NCBI GenBank assembly: GCA_964501725.1
Contig: CAZCTO010000001.1
Span: 124,001-188,000, forward strand
DNA length: 64,000 nucleotides
From: CAZCTO01 sp964501725
GTDB taxonomy: Bacteria; Bacillota; Clostridia; Saccharofermentanales; Saccharofermentanaceae
Direction of reading: 5' to 3'
The notes below the pieces were generated by a model, which was not told where the DNA came from, made no database searches, and saw nothing but the letters and a program-made list of their open reading frames with translations. Shown here piece by piece: positions 16,938-24,813 of the stretch. Numbering within the stretch: position 1 is the first letter of the stretch; each line of letters starts with the position of its first letter. Both the position numbers and the translations under genes were made by a program.

Positions 16938-19079
16938 TCATTGAGTAATCGTTGATTTTTTGAGTACATGTCGAACAATCACGGTCAGATCGGATGAACT
17001 GACCTTTCCGTCATGATTTGCATCTGCAGCCAACAGTCCGGCGCCGGTTATTGTTGATTTCTTCAGAACATGTCTTACGATAACCGTAAGATCCGAAGAA
17101 GAAATCTTTCCGTCACCGTTGGCATCACCGTAAAGCAGAATGTTCACGTCATATACCAGAACATTTTCTGCATTATATACCAGCAGCCTGTCTCCCGAAG
17201 CAACTACAGCATCCGGTGATTTGTCGACACCGACTGCCGTAACTATTTTCGCAGATCCGCCGTTAATCATTGTAAAAGCGGTGAGGAAATTCGATACGGT
17301 TACTCCGGGCGGAATACCGTCAATTGTATTGTTGGCATTATATCGATAGGTTGTCGTAAATAAATCCGATCCCGAAAGAGAGTTCCGAACTACGCTTATG
17401 TTATAGGATCTGACTGTTCCGTTCTGCGCGGTTACCAGTATTTGAATATCATTATTTCCCTCAGCCAGCGCTCGAACACCGGCTCCGGAAACGACAGAAG
17501 TAGACGCGATCCGCGTTGCGGAAATATTAATTTCAGAAGTCAGGTAAGGAACAATCAGTGAATATCCGTCCGAAATCAACGGATCAAAGGTTGGCGTCAA
17601 TGCATAACCATCAATAGACAGCGAAGACAAAAGATTATTCGGATTCCCGGATTTAAGCGGCTGGGGAACCGGAGCAGCAGGCATATTTGAATATACAGGT
17701 ATACTAAAAACGAGCGGAAGCGACAGCAGTCCATTCTCGGAATATCCGTTTCTCAGGTTAGTTGATTCACTGGTCATCGCCATGATGCTTGTCATATATT
17801 GGTGATAATACCTTCCGTTGCCGTCATCCATAACATCATATTTCTGAAGATATAATGTGTACTGACCTTTGCTGATATAACGGTCCGCAAGCCATCTGGA
17901 TCCGCCTACGATGGATTTATAAGGTCTGTTCCACGGAATAAGATTTGTAGCATTGGCTACCGGATCCGAAGTTCCGTTCTTTGCATAAATGAGTGCCAAT
18001 TTCCAGGGTTCTGCAGATGAGTAAGCGCCAATATCAAAGTAGTTATACAGGTTCTCATAACCGGCTTCTGTTCCGCTTGTTGTATGACTGCCCACCCGGC
18101 CTGTCTCCTGGATAACTCTGGAAACCAGATGATACGGATTTGCTCCGGAGTATGCCGCGGCATCCATAAAAGTCTGTGCGTACGTCACCGGAACGTCTGC
18201 AAGATTCAAAATTTTCGTGCAACCCGCAGACGTGCTCTCCATGAAAGAGCCTTCGAGCATCTGCTTGATTACCGCTTCGGTCTGAAGTAAGTCTTCCGGG
18301 GTTTGTGCTGCCGGATCATATGAAAGATTTAAAAACTGGAAAACGTATACCTGACCCAACATGTTCCTCGGATCCAAATAAAAAGAGACAACATCTTTCG
18401 TGGCGTTGACCCATGAGACTTCATCGTATGAAATATAAGTATTAGCCAGCCAATCGTAAGCCCCGGGATCCGTGGATTTCCATGCATCGTTTGAATATGT
18501 CGGAATCAAACTTCTTCCGATTTTGGCTTCTTCCGTCGCAACCGTATCCCAATTGGTGCCAACGATAATGGGAACGAAACTCCATGAAGGATAAGCGGCA
18601 TGCAAGGATCTGAGTGAAGGCTTGTAGGATTCCGGGAATCCCGCAATTGATGTCTCAAATGCCTCATCAGCAACGCCAGCATCCTTGGTAAGAAAACAGT
18701 CAACAACATAGCCGGTGTATTCTGTCGTCCCGTATGTAAACTTAACCTGGCACCACTGCGTATATGATTCGCCGGTAATGGTAACTACTTCGCCTGCCTC
18801 GACACGATCTCCCATTGAAAGTGAAAATACTAAAGAACTCTTTGATGTCGGACCGGAACGTACATTTGCCGTTGTAACAGATATTGTTGCATTGGCTACA
18901 GAGGCGGCAGAAATATTTTCTGCCGGTAAGAGAAGCAATGAAAAAGCAGAAAAAAGAGACAGGCACAAAAACATCGACAAGAAGCGGCATAACATCGACG
19001 CTTTCGATGCTACGCGATTATGGCTGTCGCGATTCTTACTTGCGAAAATATTAATAATCAGTCCTCCAAGATAATTCAA
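16938..19079 (-). CDS. Dockerin-tagged SH3 / glucosaminidase-like secreted protein
   Basis: A secreted protein of up to 713 residues. It has a signal segment (about 29-58), an SH3 domain (63-131, TTANVRSGPTSKSSLVFSL), a glucosaminidase-like region of the LytD type (about 150-450) with a likely catalytic Glu in HLVSRVIQETG, a cadherin-like sandwich (about 483-566), an unrecognised domain and a type-I-like dockerin (650-712). The dockerin has two calcium loops, DANGDGKISSSD and DANHDGKVSSSD, each followed by the identical LTVIVRHVLKKSTIT. It probably trims peptidoglycan glycan strands and docks on the cohesin-like protein encoded next. The start is unclear: TTG 19079 has no ribosome-binding site, ATG 18995 has none, while a strong GGAGG (19063-19067) lies 7 nt before ATT 19055 in frame. 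Confidence 0.8.
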   Translation of the reverse strand: MNYLGGLIINIFASKNRDSHNRVASKASMLCRFLSMFLCLSLFSAFSLLLLPAENISAASVANATISVTTANVRSGPTSKSSLVFSLSMGDRVEAGEVVTITGESYTQWCQVKFTYGTTEYTGYVVDCFLTKDAGVADEAFETSIAGFPESYKPSLRSLHAAYPSWSFVPIIVGTNWDTVATEEAKIGRSLIPTYSNDAWKSTDPGAYDWLANTYISYDEVSWVNATKDVVSFYLDPRNMLGQVYVFQFLNLSYDPAAQTPEDLLQTEAVIKQMLEGSFMESTSAGCTKILNLADVPVTYAQTFMDAAAYSGANPYHLVSRVIQETGRVGSHTTSGTEAGYENLYNYFDIGAYSSAEPWKLALIYAKNGTSDPVANATNLIPWNRPYKSIVGGSRWLADRYISKGQYTLYLQKYDVMDDGNGRYYHQYMTSIMAMTSESTNLRNGYSENGLLSLPLVFSIPVYSNMPAAPVPQPLKSGNPNNLLSSLSIDGYALTPTFDPLISDGYSLIVPYLTSEINISATRIASTSVVSGAGVRALAEGNNDIQILVTAQNGTVRSYNISVVRNSLSGSDLFTTTYRYNANNTIDGIPPGVTVSNFLTAFTMINGGSAKIVTAVGVDKSPDAVVASGDRLLVYNAENVLVYDVNILLYGDANGDGKISSSDLTVIVRHVLKKSTITGAGLLAADANHDGKVSSSDLTVIVRHVLKKSTITQ

Positions 19080-19206
19080 GATAAATATCTTCGTTTATAT
19101 TTTACCAGATTGATCTAACAACACTATTACAGGACTTTATCATAATTGAGGTAATTCTGCTTGTTTTTTCCCAATTTTACTTGATTTCTGCCCCCAAATA
19201 TCCAAG

Positions 19207-19230
19207 TCAGATGAATAATGTTACATCTGA
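19207..19230. repeat. Inverted repeat TCAGATG-N10-CATCTGA
   Basis: A perfect 7-bp inverted repeat in the 190-nt space between the dockerin gene and the tRNA cluster. It could be an operator for the dockerin/cohesin operon or part of the tRNA terminator region. Apart from this repeat and the adjoining terminator the space shows no clear promoter to my eye. Confidence 0.35.
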
Positions 19231-19235
19231 TCAAA

Positions 19236-19270
19236 AAGAAAAGCCCGGCACTTATAGTTCCGGGCTTCCC
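19236..19270 (-). terminator. Terminator after tRNA-Lys
   Basis: AAGCCCGG and CCGGGCTT form an 8-bp stem with an 11-nt loop. On the minus strand it is followed by TTCTTTTTG, and it lies just past the encoded CCA of tRNA-Lys. Confidence 0.8.
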
Positions 19271-19273
19271 TTT

Positions 19274-19349
19274 TGGTGGCTCACCGGAGGCTCGAACTCC
19301 GGACCCCCTGATTAAAAGTCAGGTGCTCTACCAACTGAGCTAGTGAACC
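19274..19349 (-). tRNA. tRNA-Lys (anticodon UUU)
   Basis: A complete cloverleaf: acceptor GGTTCAC with GTGAGCC, anticodon loop CTTTTAA between CCTGA and TCAGG, T-arm CCGGA-GTTCGAG-CCTCCGG region, and encoded CCA. It is last of the His-Gln-Lys transcript. Confidence 0.97.
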
Positions 19350-19353
19350 GTTA

Positions 19354-19428
19354 TGGCTGGGGTGGCAGGATTTGAACCTACGGGTGCGGGAGTCAAAGTC
19401 CCGTGCCTTACCGCTTGGCTACACCCCA
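19354..19428 (-). tRNA. tRNA-Gln (anticodon UUG)
   Basis: A complete cloverleaf: acceptor TGGGGTG with CACCCCA, anticodon loop CTTTGAC between CGGGA and TCCCG, T-arm loop TTCAAAT, and encoded CCA. Only 4 nt separate it from tRNA-Lys. The first base pair of the acceptor is U-A, as in other tRNA-Gln genes. Confidence 0.97.
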
Positions 19429-19473
19429 TCGCGTACATGGGAGTTGAGGACCCGTGATCCCGTCGGAAGAGTT

Positions 19474-19551
19474 TGGGGTGGAATATGGGAATCGAACCCA
19501 CGACCTCTAATGCCACAAACTAGCGCTCTAACCAACTGAGCTAATTCCACC
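19474..19551 (-). tRNA. tRNA-His (anticodon GUG)
   Basis: A complete cloverleaf with anticodon loop TTGTGGC. The extra 5' G (position -1) facing C73, which marks tRNA-His, is encoded in the gene: counting back from T8 leaves eight acceptor bases. CCA is encoded. It is first in the three-tRNA transcript. Confidence 0.97.
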
Positions 19552-19583
19552 GCGATTTCTCTGCTCCCGAAGGCACGAATGAA

Positions 19584-19612
19584 ATTATATGTTTGTATCG
19601 AACAATTGTCAA
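19584..19612 (-). promoter_or_regulatory. Consensus promoter of the tRNA-His/Gln/Lys cluster
   Basis: On the minus strand a perfect TTGACA (19607-19612), a 17-nt spacer and a perfect TATAAT (19584-19589), 32 nt before tRNA-His. The -35 box overlaps the stop of the flavoprotein gene, so no terminator separates the two units. Confidence 0.85.
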
Positions 19613-21006
19613 CAGGAAAACCTTCGGAGTACTGCTCTTGCAGCTTGAATCCCGCTGGCTCCGGCTTGCGAAAGTCCTCGTGTAATTCCGGCTCCGTCTC
19701 CGATCGCAAAAAAGTTCGGCATCATTGTCTCGAGTTCATTCGTCAGGCTCAGACGCGAACTGTAAAACTTTACCTCCACTCCATAGAGAAGTGTGTCCTG
19801 ATTTGCGGTTCCGGGAGCCAGCTTATCAAGCACCTGAATCATTTCAATAATGTTATCAAGATGGCGTTTGGGAATAACCAGAGAAAGATCCCCCGGAGTT
19901 GCATTCAATGTCGGCTTGACGAAGCCCTGCGGAAGTCTGTGGGCATTCGTACGTCTGCCGTCAAGAAGATCACCGAAACGCTGAACAATGATGCCGCCGC
20001 CAAGCATATTAGACAAAGAAGCGATTCTCTTACCATACTGATACGGCTCGTTGAAAGGAGTAGTAAACCGGTTGCTGACCAGAAGTGCAAAATTCGTGTT
20101 CTCGCTTCTGAGTTCGGGATCCGTATAACTGTGTCCGTTCACGGTGATGATTCCGTCCGTGTTTTCGGTAACAACATATCCGTATGGATTCATGCAAAAA
20201 GTTCGTACAACATCTTTATATCTGGCTGTGCGATAAAGAAGCTTTGCTTCGTACATTGCGTCCGTTATTTCCTTGAAAACGATCGCCGGAAGCTCGACAC
20301 GAACCCCCAGATCAACCTGATTATTAATCATGATCAGCTTCAGTTTATGGCACTGTTTTGAAAACCACTCAGCGCCTGATCGACCGGGTGCGGCAATCAG
20401 ATAATCGCAATAGATATCACCGATGGAAGTCTCAAGTCGGTATTTTCCGTCATCGGTTGCATTAATTTCATCCACTCGGGTCCCGCAGGCAACTTCCATG
20501 CGCTCAATGAGCCATTTATAAATGGAGGCTATGAGTTCTCTGTTTTTTTCGGTGCCGAGATGTTTGCATTTCGCGTCCATCAGATGAAGATCAAGTGCAA
20601 TTGCTTTCCGACGGATAATTTCTGCTTCGGGGGTATCTGTCGAGAAAACCTCGTTGGTTGCCCCGAACGAGCGGTTCACGCTGTCAACATAATCGATCAG
20701 ACGCATGACTTCCTTATCAGGAATATATTCGTTAAGCCACCCCCCGAAACTGGTCGTGAAATTAAACTTACCGTCTGAAAAAGCACCGGCGCCGCCAAAA
20801 CCTCTCATAATCGCACAAGGTTTGCAACCGATACAGCTCTCTGACTTCTCGCTGATGATCGGGCAGGAACGCTTTTCTACCGTTAGCCCTTGCTCAATGA
20901 GTATGACTCGTGTTTCCGGCCGGTTCAAAAGCAGTTCGTATGCCGCAAAAATACCGGCCGTGCCCGCTCCGATGATTGCGACATCATATTTTTTCAGACC
21001 TTCCAT
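19609..21006 (-). CDS. FAD-dependent dehydrogenase of the COG2509 type
   Basis: A 465-residue flavoprotein. The N-terminal Rossmann motif GAGTAGIFAAYELL (13-26) binds FAD, and VILIEQG follows at the second strand. A Cys pair, CIGCKPCAIMRGFGGAGAFSDGKFNF, is the hallmark of a widespread group of uncharacterised FAD-dependent dehydrogenases. The second dinucleotide region is YLIAAPGRSGAEW, and FFAIGDGAGITRGLSQAGASG near the end closes the FAD site. Its reaction is not known. I cannot link it to a pathway from its neighbours: tRNAs lie downstream and argJ is divergent. GAGGATGATATGG supports ATG 21006. Confidence 0.88.
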   Translation of the reverse strand: MEGLKKYDVAIIGAGTAGIFAAYELLLNRPETRVILIEQGLTVEKRSCPIISEKSESCIGCKPCAIMRGFGGAGAFSDGKFNFTTSFGGWLNEYIPDKEVMRLIDYVDSVNRSFGATNEVFSTDTPEAEIIRRKAIALDLHLMDAKCKHLGTEKNRELIASIYKWLIERMEVACGTRVDEINATDDGKYRLETSIGDIYCDYLIAAPGRSGAEWFSKQCHKLKLIMINNQVDLGVRVELPAIVFKEITDAMYEAKLLYRTARYKDVVRTFCMNPYGYVVTENTDGIITVNGHSYTDPELRSENTNFALLVSNRFTTPFNEPYQYGKRIASLSNMLGGGIIVQRFGDLLDGRRTNAHRLPQGFVKPTLNATPGDLSLVIPKRHLDNIIEMIQVLDKLAPGTANQDTLLYGVEVKFYSSRLSLTNELETMMPNFFAIGDGAGITRGLSQAGASGIQAARAVLRRFSC

Positions 21007-21062
21007 ATCATCCTCCGATCAGCTTTCACCTACTTGATTATATCGTATTTTATTCGTTATGA

Positions 21063-21091
21063 GTGAAATTTTTAACGGATGGGTGTATAAT
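21063..21091 (+). promoter_or_regulatory. argJ promoter
   Basis: GTGAAA (21063-21068), a 17-nt spacer and a perfect TATAAT (21086-21091), 37 nt before ATG 21129. Confidence 0.7.
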
Positions 21092-21108
21092 AAAAAACCG
21101 TTTATTAT
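21087..21108. promoter_or_regulatory. Inverted repeat over the argJ start site, possible operator
   Basis: ATAATAAA, 6 nt, then TTTATTAT: a perfect 8-bp inverted repeat that overlaps the -10 box and the expected transcription start. A bound repressor would block argJ. ArgR boxes are AT-rich 18-bp palindromes, so ArgR is one candidate, although the usual TGAAT core is missing. Confidence 0.45.
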
Positions 21109-21128
21109 CGAATTTATTGAGGTGAATT

Positions 21129-22337
21129 ATGACGAAGAAGAGTGCCTTCATAACGATGCCAAAAGGCTATCAGGCCACCGGAATTCATTGCGGCCTGAAG
21201 AAAGGCAACACCCCGGATCTGGCGTTTGTTTTCTCTGATTGCACCGCTGCGGTTGCCGGCGTATATACAAGGAATCTGGTGAAGGGCCATTCTCTGCTGC
21301 GTACAATTAATATCATACAGTCAAATAAGAATTGCAGAGGCATCTTGATCAATAGCGGAAGTGCCAATGCGTGCATCGGGCCGCAAGGCGTTTTTGACGC
21401 GGAAGTAATTGCTGCGGAGACCGCCTCTGCTTTTGGTATTGACGCAGAAGAGATCCTTACATGTTCAACGGGTGTCATTGGCAAGAGAATGAATGTATCC
21501 GGAATGATAGAGGGGATTAAGACACTTCCCTCGGTGATATCTTCATCGGAAGCATCCGCGCATTTGGCGATGCAGGCAATGATGACCACTGACACTGTCC
21601 CGAAGGAATCCTCCGCGACCATAGAAATGGACGGAAAAACGGTCGTTATTTCCGGGATGGCAAAAGGTTCCGGGATGATTCATCCGGATTTAGCGACCAT
21701 GATCGGCGTTTTTACAACCGATGCGGATATTGATGCGGATGTTCTGGATAAACTTCTTCGGGGTGCAATCGCCAAAACATTCAATCGGGTTTCGGTGGAC
21801 GGCGATACTTCCGTTTGTGATTCTGTCATTATTATGGCCAATAAAATGTCCGGTGTCCGCATTACGGAAGGTACCAAGGAGTACGAGCTATTTGCAAGTG
21901 CCCTCTACCAGATATCGGAAGATATTTCCAGAATAATTGCCGCAGACGGCGAAGGTGCGACAAAACTGATCGAAGTACAGGTCAGCGGTGCTGCATCTGA
22001 AGAAGATGCGCTTCTAATCGTCCGGAGCATCTGTCGTTCTCCGTTATGCAAAACCGCCATGTTTGGTGAGGATGCAAATGTCGGAAGAATACTAACCGCA
22101 GCCGGTTATTCAGGCGCCTCTTTTGACCCCGGACAGGTTGACATTTTCATCGGAGATCTGATGGTGTGTAAGGATGGTTTCGTATTGCCGTTCGATGAAA
22201 CTACGGCAAAAGAACTCTTGTCACAAAAAGAGATTCTGATTTCGATCAAACTATCTGCCGGAGTCTTCTCAGACCGCATGTGGACGTGCGACTTTTCGTA
22301 TGATTATGTGAAAATCAACGGTAGCTATCGTTCTTAG
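21129..22337 (+). CDS. argJ: Bifunctional ornithine acetyltransferase / N-acetylglutamate synthase
   Basis: A 402-residue enzyme that passes the acetyl group from N-acetylornithine to glutamate, recycling it in arginine synthesis; some members also use acetyl-CoA. ArgJ proteins cut themselves before a Thr that then becomes the nucleophile: here T190 in IHPDLATMIGVFTTDAD, after the expected KGSGM. Other family stretches are TAAVAGVYTRNLVKG, INSGSANACIGPQG and CSTGVIG. The oxyanion-hole Thr-Gly of the last motif is present. GAGGTGAATTATG gives a good start. No other arg gene lies nearby, unlike the usual argCJBD cluster. Its stop overlaps the stop of clpE on the other strand. Confidence 0.95.
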   Translation: MTKKSAFITMPKGYQATGIHCGLKKGNTPDLAFVFSDCTAAVAGVYTRNLVKGHSLLRTINIIQSNKNCRGILINSGSANACIGPQGVFDAEVIAAETASAFGIDAEEILTCSTGVIGKRMNVSGMIEGIKTLPSVISSSEASAHLAMQAMMTTDTVPKESSATIEMDGKTVVISGMAKGSGMIHPDLATMIGVFTTDADIDADVLDKLLRGAIAKTFNRVSVDGDTSVCDSVIIMANKMSGVRITEGTKEYELFASALYQISEDISRIIAADGEGATKLIEVQVSGAASEEDALLIVRSICRSPLCKTAMFGEDANVGRILTAAGYSGASFDPGQVDIFIGDLMVCKDGFVLPFDETTAKELLSQKEILISIKLSAGVFSDRMWTCDFSYDYVKINGSYRS

Positions 22338-24808
22338 TTTTCTTGTCTCAGCACGGTTTCAAAAGTAAATACTGTGCCGTTATAATCAACGTGGATCTCG
22401 CTGCAATCCTCAAGCTTGCCGGACAAAAACATATCTGACAGCGGATCTTCGAGCCGCTTTTGAATTGTCTTACGCAAAGGCCTGGCACCGTATTTCGGAT
22501 CGTAACCCTCCGCCGCAAGTTGATCTTTTGCATTGTCATTTACGGTCAATGTGATCTTCTTTTCGAGGAGTTGCCCTGCAAGTTCCTTAAGCATTAATTC
22601 GACAATCTGACGAATTTCTTCTTTGGTAAGTTCGTGGAAAACAATTATCTCGTCAATTCGATTCAGGAACTCAGGCCGGAACATCTCCTTGAGCACGCTG
22701 TGTACACGGCTCTCGAGTGCAACATGCCCCTCTGCGCCGAATCCAAAACCGTTGGATTTAAGTGTTGTACCCGCATTCGATGTCATCACAAGAATGGTGT
22801 TTTCAAAATTGATCAGCCTTCCGTGGCTATCCGTAAGCCGTCCGTCATCCAGGATCTGTAAAAGCAAGTTAAACACGTCCGGATGCGCCTTCTCAATTTC
22901 ATCGAATAATATAACCGAATAAGGCTTTCGGCGTACCCGCTCTGTCAACTGTCCGCCATCATCATATCCGACATAACCCGGAGGAGAACCAATTAACTTA
23001 CTGACGGTATGTGCCTCCATGAACTCTGACATATCCATACGTATCAAAGCATCTTCGCGGGCGAACATCGCCTCGGCGATTGCTTTAACCAGTTCGGTTT
23101 TCCCGACCCCGGTCGGCCCGACAAATATGAAGGATGCCGGCTTGTGTTTCTTGCCAAAACCGGAACGGTTTCTCCTGATTGCCCTGGAAAGAGCGCTAAC
23201 GGCTTCTTCCTGACCGATCACGCGTAAATGCAGACGTTCTTCAAGCTTCAGCAGTTTTTCTGATTCGGACTCGGAGATTCGCTGAACCGGTATTCCGGTC
23301 CACATCTCAATGACTCTTGAAATATCTTCACGGGTAATGATAGTCGGCAGGATCTCGCTCTCGAGAGAATTCAGTTCTTCCTCGATACGAAGCAGATGCG
23401 CCTTGGTTTCGGCTTGCTTCTCATAAAGGCTTTCCTGTTCAATGACTTGAGGTGCAGATTCTTCAATTTTATGCTCGATATCCGCAAGCATCTTTTCAAA
23501 CTCAACTTTCTCGGCGGATAGTTGCTTGACCTTTACCAAACGCACTTCCTGAAGATTAGCCCTCGATCCGGACTCGTCCAGTAAGTCAATCGCCTTATCC
23601 GGAAGAAATCTGTCCATAATATATCTTGATGAAGCCTTAACTGCGTATTCGATGACTTCGTCGGAGTATGATACGTGATGATGCTTTTCATAATAATCAC
23701 GTATCCCCTTAAGAATTTCGATACTATCCGCTTCATTTGGCTCCTCAACGACAACCTTTTGAAAACGGCGTTCCAGTGCGGAATCTTTCTCAATGAAGCG
23801 ACGGTACTCTTCAAGCGTCGTCGATCCGATTACCCTGATCTCACCCTTTGCGAGAGCAGGCTTAAGAATATTCGCGGCATTCATCGCGCCTTCAGCGTCT
23901 CCGGCACCCATGATATTATGGAGCTCGTCAATAACAAGAATAATATTCTCGCTCTTTCTTGCATCATCAACAACGCCCTTCATTCTGCTCTCAAATTGAC
24001 CGCGAAACTGAGTTCCTGCAACCATTGCCGTCATATCCAGAAGATAGACGGACATGTCCAATAACTTTGCAGGGACGTCTCCGTTGGCAATGCGAACGGC
24101 AAGGCCTTCCGCGATGGCTGTTTTGCCGACTCCGGGTGCTCCTAAAATCGCCGGGTTGTTTTTGGATCGGCGATTCAAAATCTGAACGGCCCGTTCCAAT
24201 TCCTTCTCCCGGCCGATAATCCTGTCCACTTTTCCCTGTCTGGCTTTAAGCGTGAGATTCGTTCCGAATTGATCTAAAAAACGGAACTTCTGCTCTTTTC
24301 TGCGGTCGTTTCCCTTCTTTTGGCCGGTCTTCTCATCGCCGATCGTTCTATCTTCACCGCCGGAAATCCCGGAAGACCCGTCCCGAAAAGAGTCATGTGA
24401 ACGTCTCTCTCCCTGCTCATCAAAACTCTCACTTTGATCCTGGTCTCCTATTTGAAGAAACCCCAAATTTGAGAGCGGTGTGCGTTCATCGTTATCGTCT
24501 TCATCAAACTCGGTTACGCCATCGACATCGTCTTGGTCCATCAGTAGCTCACCTGATCCGAGGAGCATCTTAAAAATGTCCTCCGGTTGAGTTCCGTCAA
24601 CACCCATCATAAGACCGTTAAGTCGTTCAGAAACTTTATCAATGTTCTTCTCGTTAATTCCGGCTTTGGCAAACATCTCGTCAATTCCGCCAATTCCGGT
24701 TTCAAAAGCGCACTTCAGGCAAAGCCCTTCGTTAATTCTCTTTCCGTTATCGATTCTTGTTGTAAATACTACGGCAACGTTCTTCTTGCATATGATACAT
24801 TTCGTCAT
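22334..24808 (-). CDS. clpE: ClpE-type Clp protease ATPase
   Basis: An 824-residue Clp/Hsp100 unfoldase. It begins with a zinc finger (C4, C7, C30, C33: CIICKK ... CLKCAFE) instead of the ClpN repeat domain, which marks ClpE rather than ClpC. Residues about 85-175 are a poorly ordered acidic and charged stretch. The first AAA domain has GAPGVGKTAIAEGL and VIDELHNIMGAGDAEG, a coiled middle region follows, and the second AAA domain has GPTGVGKTELVKA and the C-terminal GYDPKYGARPLRKTI. It unfolds proteins and feeds them to ClpP. It starts 5 nt after uvrA, an unusual partner, so DNA damage might raise both. No CtsR-type repeat was noticed upstream. Confidence 0.88.
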   Translation of the reverse strand: MTKCIICKKNVAVVFTTRIDNGKRINEGLCLKCAFETGIGGIDEMFAKAGINEKNIDKVSERLNGLMMGVDGTQPEDIFKMLLGSGELLMDQDDVDGVTEFDEDDNDERTPLSNLGFLQIGDQDQSESFDEQGERRSHDSFRDGSSGISGGEDRTIGDEKTGQKKGNDRRKEQKFRFLDQFGTNLTLKARQGKVDRIIGREKELERAVQILNRRSKNNPAILGAPGVGKTAIAEGLAVRIANGDVPAKLLDMSVYLLDMTAMVAGTQFRGQFESRMKGVVDDARKSENIILVIDELHNIMGAGDAEGAMNAANILKPALAKGEIRVIGSTTLEEYRRFIEKDSALERRFQKVVVEEPNEADSIEILKGIRDYYEKHHHVSYSDEVIEYAVKASSRYIMDRFLPDKAIDLLDESGSRANLQEVRLVKVKQLSAEKVEFEKMLADIEHKIEESAPQVIEQESLYEKQAETKAHLLRIEEELNSLESEILPTIITREDISRVIEMWTGIPVQRISESESEKLLKLEERLHLRVIGQEEAVSALSRAIRRNRSGFGKKHKPASFIFVGPTGVGKTELVKAIAEAMFAREDALIRMDMSEFMEAHTVSKLIGSPPGYVGYDDGGQLTERVRRKPYSVILFDEIEKAHPDVFNLLLQILDDGRLTDSHGRLINFENTILVMTSNAGTTLKSNGFGFGAEGHVALESRVHSVLKEMFRPEFLNRIDEIIVFHELTKEEIRQIVELMLKELAGQLLEKKITLTVNDNAKDQLAAEGYDPKYGARPLRKTIQKRLEDPLSDMFLSGKLEDCSEIHVDYNGTVFTFETVLRQEN

Positions 24809-24813
24809 TTATA

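Noticed and set aside
19579..20361. A 260-codon open frame on the plus strand opposite the flavoprotein gene
   Set aside because: It has no recognisable motif and no ribosome-binding site, and it mirrors a strongly conserved minus-strand gene.
22334..24808. ClpC as the identity of this ATPase
   Set aside because: The N-terminus is a zinc finger and has no ClpN repeat; no mcsA, mcsB or ctsR gene is adjacent.
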